From IMG/VR virus record IMGVR_UViG_3300008221_001418, positions 1-29,397 of that record: a stretch of DNA of 29,397 bases, one strand, 5' to 3'. Made by a program: the position numbers and the translations under genes. Shown here piece after piece: positions 21,572-29,397 of the stretch. The stretch's first letter is position 1. Each line of letters begins with the position of its first letter. The notes beneath the pieces are model-generated. The model made no database searches. It was not told the origin of the DNA and saw only the letters and a list, made by a program, of their open reading frames with translations. The stretch is from a virus.

Positions 21572-23469
21572 TGGTCGTAGATCCTCACGCGGGATTTGCG
21601 CTCGATGCCGATGCCGGCCTCCAGCGGTTCGTTGTCGAGCGCCTGGAACAGCGCCCAGGCCAGGTCGCCGTGTCCGCTCTGGCGGGTGCGCGGCGCTTCG
21701 TAGGTCAGATGGCGGCCGGAGCCGGTCAGCGTCCGGCGGATCGACATCAGGGCGCTGGTCAGGTCGATCCACTCGACCAGGTACTCGAGACGCTTCTTGC
21801 TGATGACGTCCAGGGCCTTGTGGACCATGCGTGTCTTGGTCAGCGGGTCGTAGCGATGACCCCGCGCCCAGGGCTTCTTCTGGACGACCAGCTGCAGCAC
21901 GGCCTTGCCGAGGCCCGTCTCATCGATGTCGATCTTCGTGACGTTGTATCGCTCGCACAGCGCCAGGATCCGCAGGGCCTGTTCGGTGAAGTCGGACCCC
22001 CGGAACTGCTCTTTCCAGATCACGCGGAACTTGCCGACGCCTGGCGTCTCCGGCGGCGCCACCAGCACCAGGCCGGCGTTGTCCGCATTCTCGCCGTCAC
22101 CGTTCGGGTCGTAGGACAGCCAGACCTCGCCGGCGTATGGCCGACCGAAGCCCAGCAGCTGGCGCCCGAAATCGACGTCGGTCCAGGCGTCGTGATCGAC
22201 CTGGCACGGCCGCAACGCCGCCATCGGGAAGACAGACATGCTGTCGTCCACGAACTGGCACATGTAGAGGTTCGCCCAGGCGGCGGCCGACTTGCGCAGC
22301 CGCAGGCCTGCGACGTCGAAGAACGGATAGCCCATGGCCACCGCGTCCTCGATCGTGACGATGTGGCGCCAGATCCCGTCTTCGCACAGGCGACCGTCGC
22401 GCAGGGCGGCATGCGTGACGTCGAAATCGAACCGCTCGGACTTCGGCCGGTCGGCATTCCAGGCCTTGCCCGTCCAGAACGGATAGGCCTCGTCATTGAT
22501 CGAGCTGGGCGTCGAGAAGTAGGTCAGCCGGTATTGCTTGTGCGACGCCATGCCCGAGGCGACATCTTCAAGCTTCTTGAAGCCGTGGACCCAGAAGAAC
22601 TCATCGAAATACAGGTCGCCGTGATAGCTTTGCGCGGTGCGACTGTTGGTCCCGAGGAAGTATAGCGTCGGCTGGGTCTTCAGCTGGCCGGTCTCGCCGT
22701 CTTCCCCACGGTCGATGGTGATGTGCTCGCCGGTCAGATCGACGCCGATCGTCAGCTTCACGAACTCGACGATGTAGGTGCGGAACACCTGGGCCTGGCT
22801 CTTGGAGGCCGACAGGTTGATCTGGTTGTTCCCCGTGTCCAGGGCGTGGATCAACTGCTCGCGGGCGAAGTAGAAGGTCGCGCCGATCTGGCGCGACTTC
22901 AGGATCATCCGGTGCCGCTGTAGGCGATGCTCGTGCCACACCTTCTGGTGACCGATCATCTCGTCCAGGTGCCGCTGGCGCAGGATCTCCAGCTGCTCTT
23001 CGGTGATGACGTTGCGGCGCGGCTTCTTCTTCTCGCCGGCGTTCCGGTTGGCGACCTTGTCGTTCAGATGACCGCTATGACCGCCGGGCTGCTCGTAGCG
23101 CCGGATCTTGGCGAAGGTGATCGCCTCCCGGCCAAGCAGATCGATTTCCTTGAAGTCGCGGCCGTCCTTGACGTTCTTCAGAACGAGCGCAATGAAGCGC
23201 GCCTCTACGGCGCCCTCCATACGCTCGAGCGGGGAGGCGACGTCCCAAGCATCGCGCCGTTTCCAACTGGCGATGGTGTTTTCAGATTCGCCCAACAGCT
23301 CGGCGATGTCGCAGGGCCGCCAGAAGCTCCAGTACAGAAACTTCGCCGCCCTGCGTCCGTCCAGGCTGGCGGTCACGGGGAAGCCGAAGCCGCCGTTGCG
23401 GCTGATCAGGGCGCCGATGTCATCGTCGCCGCCGTGCGGTTCTTCCTGCTTTTCGGGGCGCTTCCTCAT
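21568..23469 (-). CDS. P: P2-like terminase large subunit, ATPase (gpP)
   Basis: A 633-residue protein. The N-terminal HTH region (ASLDGRRAAKFLYWSFWRPC, DIAELLGESENTIASWKRRD) is the usual gpP DNA-recognition part. The ATPase domain has a Walker-A-like KSRQIGATFYFAREQ and Walker B LYFDEFFW. The C-terminal nuclease-like fold contains VWLSYDPNGDGENADNAGLV and KIDIDETGLGKAV. With the small subunit (gpM) it cuts and packages phage DNA through the portal. It is transcribed leftward from the divergent late promoter region at 23470-23634. Confidence 0.96.
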   Translation of the reverse strand: MRKRPEKQEEPHGGDDDIGALISRNGGFGFPVTASLDGRRAAKFLYWSFWRPCDIAELLGESENTIASWKRRDAWDVASPLERMEGAVEARFIALVLKNVKDGRDFKEIDLLGREAITFAKIRRYEQPGGHSGHLNDKVANRNAGEKKKPRRNVITEEQLEILRQRHLDEMIGHQKVWHEHRLQRHRMILKSRQIGATFYFAREQLIHALDTGNNQINLSASKSQAQVFRTYIVEFVKLTIGVDLTGEHITIDRGEDGETGQLKTQPTLYFLGTNSRTAQSYHGDLYFDEFFWVHGFKKLEDVASGMASHKQYRLTYFSTPSSINDEAYPFWTGKAWNADRPKSERFDFDVTHAALRDGRLCEDGIWRHIVTIEDAVAMGYPFFDVAGLRLRKSAAAWANLYMCQFVDDSMSVFPMAALRPCQVDHDAWTDVDFGRQLLGFGRPYAGEVWLSYDPNGDGENADNAGLVLVAPPETPGVGKFRVIWKEQFRGSDFTEQALRILALCERYNVTKIDIDETGLGKAVLQLVVQKKPWARGHRYDPLTKTRMVHKALDVISKKRLEYLVEWIDLTSALMSIRRTLTGSGRHLTYEAPRTRQSGHGDLAWALFQALDNEPLEAGIGIERKSRVRIYDQ

Positions 23470-23510
23470 CGCGGCGGACGCTAACCGCGCGATCGCGCGC
23501 GACCCGCCTC

Positions 23511-23546
23511 GGGCCTGTTGTCAGGACCGCACCGCACAACAGGCCC
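23511..23546. promoter_or_regulatory. Inverted repeat between divergent late genes P and O, candidate activator site
   Basis: GGGCCTGTTGT (23511-23521) and ACAACAGGCCC (23536-23546) are perfect 11-base arms with a 14-base spacer. In P2 the late activator Ogr binds TGT-N12-ACA sites near -55 of late promoters in this same interval. The inner TGT...ACA spacing here is 14, so a homologous but altered activator is possible. The rest of 23470-23634 shows no gene. Confidence 0.55.
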
Positions 23547-23634
23547 GCCTTGAGAAAGCGCGCCTCAAAGCGGTGATCTGCAGCCTCATTCGCTGGGTCG
23601 TCCAGCCGTCCTGCAGATCGCCACCGAGGCCTGA

Positions 23635-24504
23635 ATGTCCAAGACCAAGTTCTTCCGCATCGCCGTCGAAGGCCAGACCGCTACCGATGGTCGGACGATC
23701 ACCCCTGAAATGATCAACGAGTGCGTCGAGACCTTCAATCCCGACACTTACGGCGTGCGCATCAACATGGAGCACCTGCGGGGCTTCAGCGCCGAGCCGC
23801 CGTTCAACGCCTATGGCGACGTCGTTGCGCTGAAGGCCCAGGAAGACACCCTGAAGATCGCCGGCAAGGATGAACGCCGCCTCGCGCTCTACGCCCAGCT
23901 CGATCCCACCGATGCCCTGGTCGCCATCAACAAGAAGCGCCAGAAAATCTACACCTCGATCGAGCCGCAGCCGGATTTCGGCGGCACCGGCAAGTTCGGC
24001 CTGGTCGGCCTGGCCGTGACCGACAGCCCTGCGTCGCTCGGCACCCAACGCCTCGAGTTCAGCATCAAGAAGGACGATCCCGTCGCGGCCGAGATCAAAG
24101 CCGACCTGGATCGTCGCAAGTCTTCCGCCACCAGCTTCTTCTCGTCGGCCTACGAAACCGCCTTCGAGCTTGAAGTTGAGCAGGCGAACGAACCGAGCGC
24201 GCTGGACAAGCTGGTCGAGCTCTTCTCGGGCCTGGCTCCAAAGAAGGAAGAGCCGAAGAAGGTCGAGACCCCTGCCACGCCGCCGGCTGCCGCCGACAAC
24301 GGTTTCGCCGCCGCCATGCAGGCCTTCACCGTCGCCCTCGCCACCGATCGCAAGGCCGACAAGGCGGCGTCGGACCAAAAGTTCGCAGCGCTCGAGAAGA
24401 AGCTGGGCGACCTGCAGACCTCGATCGAGGCCGAGCCGAGCCGCCAATACACCGCCCGCAAGCCGGCGAGCGGTGGCGACGGTCGCGTCCGCGCTGACTG
24501 CTGA
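23635..24504 (+). CDS. O: P2-like capsid scaffolding protein and protease (gpO)
   Basis: A 289-residue protein, near P2 gpO (284). The N-terminal half is the serine protease domain, with the likely catalytic His in NMEHLRGF, Ser in YTSIEPQP and Asp in TDSPASLG, all in the family order. The C-terminal half is a Lys/Glu/Ala-rich helical scaffold (LVELFSGLAPKKEEPKKVET...ASDQKFAALEKKLGDLQTSI). It directs capsid assembly, then cleaves itself and the capsid protein. It is the first gene of the rightward late operon. Confidence 0.94.
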   Translation: MSKTKFFRIAVEGQTATDGRTITPEMINECVETFNPDTYGVRINMEHLRGFSAEPPFNAYGDVVALKAQEDTLKIAGKDERRLALYAQLDPTDALVAINKKRQKIYTSIEPQPDFGGTGKFGLVGLAVTDSPASLGTQRLEFSIKKDDPVAAEIKADLDRRKSSATSFFSSAYETAFELEVEQANEPSALDKLVELFSGLAPKKEEPKKVETPATPPAAADNGFAAAMQAFTVALATDRKADKAASDQKFAALEKKLGDLQTSIEAEPSRQYTARKPASGGDGRVRADC

Positions 24505-24557
24505 TCCCCGACCTGACCCCGTCCCCTCGTAGCGCCACAGCCCCCCGGACCTGACAC

Positions 24558-25613
24558 ATGCAAGACTCCACCCGCGAACTTCTCGAGCAGTACCTGACTG
24601 ACCAGGCAGAGCTGAACGGCGTGAGCGCAGCCGCCGCAGTCGCCGGCAAGGCCTTCACCATCTCCAACCAGTTCGCTGCCGGCGCGCCGTCGGTCCAGCA
24701 ACGCCTGATCGATAAGCAGCAGGAAGATTCCGGTTTCCTCGGCAAGATCAACATCGTCCTGGTCGATGAAATGAAGGGTGAGAAGCTGGGCCTGGGCGTG
24801 TCCGGTCCGCTGGCCAGCCGCACTCAGACCAACGTTAACGGCTCGGTCGGTCGCAAGACGACCGACATCTCGGGAGTCGACGTCGAAGGCTACGAATGCC
24901 GCAAGACCAACTCCGATACCCACATCATGTACAGCAAGCTGGACATGTGGGCGAAGTTCCCTGACTTCCAGACCAAGCTCAGCAACCATATCCGCGAGCG
25001 CCAGGCGCTGGACCGGATCATGATCGGTTTCAACGGCACCTCGGCCGCCGCGAATACGGACAAGGACGTCAACCCGCTGCTCCAGGACGTCAACATCGGT
25101 TGGCTCCAGAAGTATCGCACCAATCGCCCTGACGCTGTCCTGTCGTCCGGCGGCACGGCCGGCAAGGTCATCGTGAAGGCCAGTGGTGGCGGTGACTATC
25201 GCAACATCCACGCGCTCGTGATGGATGCCGTGCACAATCTGATGCCCAGCTGGGCGCAGAACGATCCCGGCCTGGTCGCTATCCTGGGCAACGACCTGCA
25301 GCACGACATCTTTTTCCCCCTGATCAACGGCGAGAACAAGCCGACCGAGATGATCGCTGCGGATCTGATCCTGGGCGCCAAGCGGGTCGGCGGCAAGCAA
25401 CCGGCGACCGCGCCGTTCATGCTGCCCAAGTCGCTGTTCATCACCAAACTGTCGAACCTGTCGATCTACGAGCAGGCCGGCAAGCGTCGTCGCACCGTCC
25501 GTGAGGATCCCGACTTCGACTGCATCCGCACGTTCGAGTCCACGAACGACGACTATGTGGTCGAGGACTACGACTACGGCTGCCTGGTCGAGAACATCGA
25601 GTTCGCCGACTGA
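24558..25613 (+). CDS. N: P2-like major capsid protein (gpN)
   Basis: A 351-residue protein (P2 gpN has 357). It starts MQDSTRELLEQYLTDQAELN, the N-terminal helix normally removed by the gpO protease. Family stretches include GFLGKINIVLVDEMKGEKLG, MWAKFPDFQTKLSNHIRERQ, DRIMIGFNGTSAAANTD and LFITKLSNLSIYEQAGKRRR. It has an HK97-type fold and forms the head shell. It lies 53 bases after gpO, with no strong ribosome binding site seen, and ahead of gpM as in P2. Confidence 0.96.
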   Translation: MQDSTRELLEQYLTDQAELNGVSAAAAVAGKAFTISNQFAAGAPSVQQRLIDKQQEDSGFLGKINIVLVDEMKGEKLGLGVSGPLASRTQTNVNGSVGRKTTDISGVDVEGYECRKTNSDTHIMYSKLDMWAKFPDFQTKLSNHIRERQALDRIMIGFNGTSAAANTDKDVNPLLQDVNIGWLQKYRTNRPDAVLSSGGTAGKVIVKASGGGDYRNIHALVMDAVHNLMPSWAQNDPGLVAILGNDLQHDIFFPLINGENKPTEMIAADLILGAKRVGGKQPATAPFMLPKSLFITKLSNLSIYEQAGKRRRTVREDPDFDCIRTFESTNDDYVVEDYDYGCLVENIEFAD

Positions 25614-25662
25614 TCGGGGCGGCTCCGGCCGCCCCGTCTCCTTCCCACATTTCGAGATCCCG

Positions 25663-26577
25663 ATGTCCTTGATCGCCAAAATTCGAGCCTTACAAGCCGC
25701 CGGCGAGGCGGTGACGCCTGAAGCCCTGGGCCAGGTCGTGACGGTCGAGAAGGTCTCGGCCGTGACCGCCCACGACGCGGAAGTCCCGCCGGTGATCGAA
25801 TCGCCCGCGCTCTCGCCGGCGCGCCGTCATCGCCAGCTGATCCTTGGTCGGATCATGGCCGCTTCAGGCAGTGGCTTCGGCGTCGAGCTTACTCCGATCG
25901 GTGACAACGACGACCTGTCGCCAGCCGATCGAGAGGTCATGCAGCTCAAGATCATGCTGATCGACCACCAGCAAACCCTGAAGGCGACCAAGTCTCAGGA
26001 GACCAAGATCGCGATCAAGCGCGAGTTCGCGCCCCTCTATGCGAACTGGATCAAGGGCGTGCTCGAGGCGGATGCGGCTCCGCAGCGCGAGCAGGCGGCC
26101 GAGCTGATCGCCACCATGATGATCTGGGCGATCGACTGCGGCGAGTATCACGACGCTCTGCCGCTGGTCGAGTACGTGCTGAAACACAAAGTCCCCATGC
26201 CGGCGCGCTTCGACCGCGACGTCGCGACCTTCGTGACTGACCAAGTCTCCGAGGCGGCCATTGCCGCCTACGAAAAGGCCGAGCCTGGCGTGGAAGCCTT
26301 CCCGCTCGAGATCCTTGGCCGGGTAGAGGACCTGGTCGCGGACGCGGACATGCACGACCAGGTGAAGGCCAAGCTGCAGAAGGCGATCGGCCGCGCCCTG
26401 GCGTCGGACACCGGCGACGAAAGCCGTATCCGCCAGGAAGAGACCTTGAAGCGCTATCAGCGCGCCCTCGAACTCAACCCGTCCGTGGGCGTGAAGAAGG
26501 ACATCGAGCGTCTGCAGTCGGCGCTGAAGAAGACGGCCAAACCTGACGCCGCCAACCAGGAACAGACCAATGCCTGA
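25663..26577 (+). CDS. M: P2-like terminase small subunit, endonuclease (gpM)
   Basis: A 304-residue protein, longer than P2 gpM (247). It starts MSLIAKIRALQAAGEAVTPE at 25663; codons open upstream belong to the capsid overlap. The conserved core begins SPARRHRQLILGRIMAAS and continues KIAIKREFAPLYANWIKGVL, MMIWAIDCGEYHDALPLVEY, then KHKVPMPARFDRDVATFVTD. The extra length is an Ala/Val-rich N-terminal insertion (about residues 10-50) and a helical C-terminus with a TPR-like stretch (EETLKRYQRALELNPSVGVK). It acts with gpP in cos cleavage and packaging. Confidence 0.92.
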   Translation: MSLIAKIRALQAAGEAVTPEALGQVVTVEKVSAVTAHDAEVPPVIESPALSPARRHRQLILGRIMAASGSGFGVELTPIGDNDDLSPADREVMQLKIMLIDHQQTLKATKSQETKIAIKREFAPLYANWIKGVLEADAAPQREQAAELIATMMIWAIDCGEYHDALPLVEYVLKHKVPMPARFDRDVATFVTDQVSEAAIAAYEKAEPGVEAFPLEILGRVEDLVADADMHDQVKAKLQKAIGRALASDTGDESRIRQEETLKRYQRALELNPSVGVKKDIERLQSALKKTAKPDAANQEQTNA

Positions 26578-27004
26578 CCGCCCGTCCACCGTTTTGCGCG
26601 CCGCTGTCCGGCTGACCCTCCACCTGCTTGGCGTCGTCGCCGGCGTCGCCGCCATTGTCTTCATGCGCGCCTATGGGGAGCGGTCGGGAATCGGCGGCGT
26701 GCAACTCGTCTTGGTCGCGGCGCTGGTACTGGCTGCTCTGCGGATCATCCCTTCTGTCCACCGCGCGGCCGAGGAAGCCAAGTATCCCACGTCCTACCGC
26801 TTCCAGGTCGCGGCCATTGTGACCGTCGCCCTGTTGGTCTTCGGCTTCGCCGCCTTCGGATCATTCGACGCTGTCGCCGGCCTGGTCGCCTCGCTGATCT
26901 TCTGGAACGGCTGGCTGCCCATGCTCAAGGCACTGATCCCGCTGAAGGGCGCCGGCGCGGCGCTGAAGCCGAAGAACATTCGATGCGGAGCTGCCTCCGC
27001 CTAA
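26570..27004 (+). CDS. Four-helix membrane protein inserted between M and L
   Basis: A 144-residue protein starting MPDRPSTVLRAAVRLTLHLL; its ATG lies inside the last codons of gpM (eight-base overlap). It has about four membrane segments (LLGVVAGVAAIVFMRA, VQLVLVAALVLAALRIIP, FQVAAIVTVALLVFGFAAFG, VAGLVASLIFWNGWLPML). P2 has nothing between M and L, so this is an insertion in the head operon. It could serve lysis or exclusion; no family is recognised. Confidence 0.75.
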   Translation: MPDRPSTVLRAAVRLTLHLLGVVAGVAAIVFMRAYGERSGIGGVQLVLVAALVLAALRIIPSVHRAAEEAKYPTSYRFQVAAIVTVALLVFGFAAFGSFDAVAGLVASLIFWNGWLPMLKALIPLKGAGAALKPKNIRCGAASA

Positions 27005-27164
27005 CCCATCGCCCCCCGGCGCTCGGCGGCGGAGGTCGGTCCGACACCAACGGGTTCGCCCGCCTGATGTCCGATCGGCCTCCCCACCGCCGTAACCGGG
27101 AGGGTGGAACCCACGAAAGTGAAGCCAGCAGGCGGCACCCTTCAGGAAATCCCTCGCTAGCGCC

Positions 27165-27668
27165 ATGTCAGGCTTCACTTTCAATCCTCCGAACACCGAT
27201 GCGGCGGCGCCGGCCGAACCGCCGGCCGCCGATGTGGTCGGCGCCGGGGGCTGGTGGCCCGACGTCAACATCACCGGCGTGCGCCAGGCCGTCGATCTCA
27301 ACACCAAGGTCACGGCCGAACGCGTCCGCGACGCCGTCCGCCAGGCCATCGTGGATCTCGCTTCCGAACCCGCCATGTGCGCCTGGCGCGCTGACCAGGT
27401 CGCGAAGGGGTGGAGCCGCCTTGCGGACATCCCCTCGCGCGACATCGAGGTCGATGGCCAGAGTGACTATTGCCTGCGCTGGTCGCGCGCCGTCTATTCC
27501 CTGGTCGCGGCCGATCTCGGCGAACGCCTGCTTGGCCAGGGCCTGACCAGCACAGGCGCAGAACGGGCCGAAGCGCTCGGGTCCGAAGTCGGGCTTCACC
27601 AGCGCAACGTCACCTTCGCCGTCCGGGACTTCCTCGGCCGTCCCCGTATCCGCGCGAGGATGATCTGA
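27165..27668 (+). CDS. L: P2-like head completion protein (gpL)
   Basis: A 167-residue protein (P2 gpL 169). Typical family features are an N-terminal disordered Pro/Ala stretch, then WWPDVNITGVRQAVDLNTKV, TAERVRDAVRQAIVDLAS, a LRWSRAVYSLVAADLGERLL helix and an end with VRDFLGRPRIRARMI. It closes the filled head and forms the connector for the tail. 160 bases without a gene (27005-27164) precede it. Its TGA overlaps the next ATG. Confidence 0.88.
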   Translation: MSGFTFNPPNTDAAAPAEPPAADVVGAGGWWPDVNITGVRQAVDLNTKVTAERVRDAVRQAIVDLASEPAMCAWRADQVAKGWSRLADIPSRDIEVDGQSDYCLRWSRAVYSLVAADLGERLLGQGLTSTGAERAEALGSEVGLHQRNVTFAVRDFLGRPRIRARMI

Positions 27669-27895
27669 TGGCTCGGCTCACCGCGCCCATGACCGTGTTC
27701 GCCCTAGCGGGCGAAACCGTCGATGCCTTGGTCTGGCGTGTCCTCGGCCTTGGGGCTTCTGCCGTCGAACAGGTGTTCGAGGCCAACCCCAATCTCGCGG
27801 ACGGGGGCCTCTTCCTGGCGCGCGACCAGCGCGTGGTCTTGCCGGTGTCGGCGACCGCGCCGGCCGCCACGCCGCTCGTCCAGCTCTGGGACTGA
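27668..27895 (+). CDS. X: P2-like tail protein X (LysM-like)
   Basis: A 75-residue protein, the size of P2 gpX (67). It starts MARLTAPMTVFALAGETVDA in a TGATG overlap with gpL. The pattern GETVDALVWRVLG...VEQVFEANPNLAD...LPVSATAPAATPLVQLWD matches the LysM-like gpX fold and its usual LWD ending. It is a small baseplate/tail component. Confidence 0.88.
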   Translation: MARLTAPMTVFALAGETVDALVWRVLGLGASAVEQVFEANPNLADGGLFLARDQRVVLPVSATAPAATPLVQLWD

Positions 27896-27897
27896 CC

Positions 27898-28152
27898 ATG
27901 ACTGCTCAACCGCTGCCTCATTCAAACATGCCGACCAGCACCGTGAACTGGGCGATGATCGCCGTCGGCGTGACCTTGCTGGTCCAGTTCGCCGGCGCCG
28001 TCGCCTATGGATCGCGCGTCCAGGCCCAGGTCAGCAATCTCCAGGAGATCACCCAGCCCCTGAAGGATGGCCAGCTGGTCGAGATCCGCACCAACGTCGC
28101 CTGGATCCGCGCCGAGCTCGAGCGCGAACGCGAGCGGGGGAGGGCGCAATGA
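27898..28152 (+). CDS. Holin-like / small membrane coiled-coil protein
   Basis: An 84-residue protein with one membrane helix (NWAMIAVGVTLLVQFAGAVA) and a C-terminal charged coiled-coil (LVEIRTNVAWIRAELERERE). It sits in the lysis cassette two bases after tail X and overlaps the next gene by ATGA. This shape is seen in phage lysis regions next to a holin; it may be an antiholin or accessory. Confidence 0.65.
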   Translation: MTAQPLPHSNMPTSTVNWAMIAVGVTLLVQFAGAVAYGSRVQAQVSNLQEITQPLKDGQLVEIRTNVAWIRAELERERERGRAQ

Positions 28153-28427
28153 CCCTAAACCCCCAGGATCCTCTGCCCGAAGGCCAATGGCTGTTCCGGC
28201 GCATCTTCACCTGGACCTTGTCGGTCGCGCTTCTGGCCCTGTTGGCATGGATCTCGTGGCGCATGCCGCCGGAAGCCCTGCAGCTGGTCGCCCTCTGGAT
28301 CATCGGCCTGCTCGCCCTGGTCGTCACCTATTACCTGCTCGCGCCCAGCGCGGCCGAGCTGGCGCGAATCTTCGCCGAAATCCGCGGTCGTTTGCCGTTC
28401 GCTCGCTCATCTGGAGATCCATCGTGA
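28149..28427 (+). CDS. Probable holin (two membrane helices)
   Basis: A 92-residue protein with two membrane helices (IFTWTLSVALLALLAWISW and LQLVALWIIGLLALVVTYYL) and a basic C-terminal tail ending RSSGDPS. It lies just upstream of the endolysin gene, overlapping it by GTGA, as expected of a holin that forms the membrane lesion. The role is assigned mainly from position and topology. Confidence 0.7.
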   Translation: MTLNPQDPLPEGQWLFRRIFTWTLSVALLALLAWISWRMPPEALQLVALWIIGLLALVVTYYLLAPSAAELARIFAEIRGRLPFARSSGDPS

Positions 28428-28804
28428 ATCGTCTGTCCACCCGATCGCGCACCCGATTGAAGGGCGTCCACCCCGCCTTGGTCGCCGTGGTCGAACTTGC
28501 AATAACCAAGTCTCCGGTCGATTTCATGATCACCGAAGGGCTCCGGACACCCGAACGTCAGGCGAGCCTGGTCAAGGCCGGCGCCAGCCAAACCCTAAAG
28601 TCGCGCCACCTCACCGGCCATGCCGTCGATGTCGCCGCCCTCGTCGATGGCCAGGTCCGCTGGGACTGGCCCCTGTATGGGCGGATCTCGGCCGCCTTCA
28701 AATCGGCCGCTGCCGAGCTGAAGACACCCGTCATTTGGGGCGGCGACTGGAGGACGTTGCGCGACGGCCCCCACTTCGAACTCGACCGCAAGGTCTTCCC
28801 GTGA
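28424..28804 (+). CDS. Endolysin, M15 family D-Ala-D-Ala / L-Ala-D-Glu peptidase
   Basis: A 126-residue protein starting at GTG 28424 (GGAG eight bases upstream; GTGA overlap with the holin stop). It has the compact M15 zinc peptidase fold: GLRTPERQASLVKAGASQT, zinc ligands His66 and Asp69 in RHLTGHAVDVAA, and the third ligand His117 in GPHFELD, with DWR before it. It cleaves cell-wall cross-links or stem peptides for lysis. There is no signal peptide, so release depends on the holin. Confidence 0.93.
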   Translation: MNRLSTRSRTRLKGVHPALVAVVELAITKSPVDFMITEGLRTPERQASLVKAGASQTLKSRHLTGHAVDVAALVDGQVRWDWPLYGRISAAFKSAAAELKTPVIWGGDWRTLRDGPHFELDRKVFP

Positions 28805-29250
28805 AGACCCTGACCCGCACCTTCAATTTCGCCTCGCCATGGGGTTGGGCCTTGGCTGTCCTGGCGCTGCTTGCGTTCGGTTGGCTGGTTGTCGTCGCCC
28901 TGGGCGGCGTCGGCTTCCGCTTCGATCCCTTCAACTCGGCCGAGAAGCGGGCGGATGCGGCCGAGACCCGCGCGGCGACGGCGACGATCGACGCCGGAGC
29001 CAGAACCCAGGAGGTCGCCGGCGCCCGCGACACGACCGCGAAAGTCGAGCGCACGCTCGACCAGGTCCGACGCGCCGAAACCATCGCCGTCGATCTCACC
29101 ACTCAAGCCAGGGCTGCACCCGATGCGAACCAAGACATTGATCCTGACCGCCGCGCTCGTCTGCGCAGCGAGTACGAGCGCCTGTGCGACGCGCGTCCTG
29201 CCGTCTGCCCTCCCGACCCCGCCGCGTCGGGAGATGCCCCAGACCGCTAA
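28801..29250 (+). CDS. Inner-membrane spanin (Rz-like)
   Basis: A 149-residue protein starting at GTG 28801 in a GTGA overlap with the endolysin stop. It has an N-terminal membrane helix (PWGWALAVLALLAFGWLVVV), then a long periplasmic coiled-coil (AEKRADAAETRAATATIDAG, ARDTTAKVERTLDQVRRAET) and a Cys-containing C-terminus (YERLCDARPAVCPPDP). The topology and position match i-spanins. Its last 128 bases contain the start of another gene in a different frame. Confidence 0.75.
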   Translation: MKTLTRTFNFASPWGWALAVLALLAFGWLVVVALGGVGFRFDPFNSAEKRADAAETRAATATIDAGARTQEVAGARDTTAKVERTLDQVRRAETIAVDLTTQARAAPDANQDIDPDRRARLRSEYERLCDARPAVCPPDPAASGDAPDR

Positions 29251-29397
29251 GGCGCCCTGCGTCCTGCCGCGCCTGCCCGATCTGCCGACCTACGCGGATC
29301 TTGAGGCGGCCTTCTACGCCAGGGGCGTGGTCATCGTCGCCTGTGACGCCGCGCGTCAGCTTGCCGTCGACGTCCATCAGGGCGAACACGATGACGA
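29123..29397 (+). CDS. Outer-membrane spanin-like protein (Rz1-like), nested start, cut by window end
   Basis: ATG at 29123 opens a second frame inside the Rz-like gene and stays open to the window edge (91 codons). It reads MRTKTLILTAALVCAASTSA, then CATRVLPSALPTPPR: an export signal, a possible lipidation cysteine after TSA, and a Pro-rich segment, the hallmarks of Rz1. The remainder (LPDLPTYADLEAAFYARGVV...) is longer than classical Rz1. The lipobox is imperfect (Thr at -3). Nested Rz/Rz1 frames are well known in phages. Confidence 0.7.
   Translation, partial: MRTKTLILTAALVCAASTSACATRVLPSALPTPPRREMPQTAKAPCVLPRLPDLPTYADLEAAFYARGVVIVACDAARQLAVDVHQGEHDD

Noticed and set aside
20477-22665. 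Long plus-strand frames opposite portal and terminase
   Set aside because: They are antisense to strongly recognised P2-type genes and have no domain of their own.
24150-25679. 509-codon minus-strand frame
   Set aside because: Antisense to the scaffold and capsid genes; a mirror of their codon bias.

Overview
The window is about 65% GC and comes from an alphaproteobacterium. The lon – hup – tRNA-Val order, the protein sequences and a GTTC-N7-GTTC SOS box point to Caulobacterales (Brevundimonas or Caulobacter-like); the genus is inferred, not proven. Positions 1-2302 are host chromosome: the 3' three-quarters of lon with a strong terminator, a promoter and gene for an HU-type protein, and tRNA-Val(UAC). 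From about 2303 to the window end lies a P2-like prophage integrated at the tRNA. Only its left end is in the window; the right att site and the tail genes lie beyond.

Positions 2365-7320 hold a leftward run of 14 small genes joined almost entirely by 1-4 base stop/start overlaps. In transcription order it runs from a small coiled-coil protein at 7319 through a GapR homologue, a J-domain protein, tiny membrane proteins, an XRE regulator, zinc-finger-like proteins, a winged-helix protein and an excisionase-like protein to a tyrosine integrase. The integrase has a one-base frameshift just before its catalytic tyrosine. Positions 7340-7970 are the immunity region: a repressor, a divergent Cro-like gene and three 17-bp operator-like dyads.

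Positions 7969-11030 are the rightward early region, with two small genes, a CII-like regulator and a probable replication protein. Within it, 8899-9917 cannot be assigned with confidence. Positions 11030-11395 are a palindrome-rich non-coding stretch that could be a terminator plus origin.

Positions 11396-20538 are accessory cargo: an exported protein; a HicAB toxin-antitoxin pair with its own operator; a plasmid-type partition cassette (ParA plus a small ribbon-helix-helix protein) preceded by four 18-bp tandem repeats; a three-gene toxin / XRE antitoxin / SecB-like chaperone module with a palindromic operator; an SOS operon (umuD-umuC-SRAP peptidase) under a perfect LexA box shared with a divergent gene for a Cys/His-rich, possibly HNH-like protein; a D12-class adenine methylase; and a membrane protein of unknown role.

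Positions 20504-29397 are the P2-type structural and lysis genes: portal (Q) and terminase ATPase (P) leftward; scaffold (O), capsid (N), terminase small subunit (M), an extra membrane protein, head completion (L), tail X, two holin-like proteins, an M15 endolysin and a nested spanin pair rightward. The last gene is cut by the window edge. The most interesting points are the toxin-antitoxin-chaperone system, the plasmid-like partition locus inside an integrated phage, the shared SOS promoter, and the frameshifted integrase beside an excisionase read from the same DNA in another frame.
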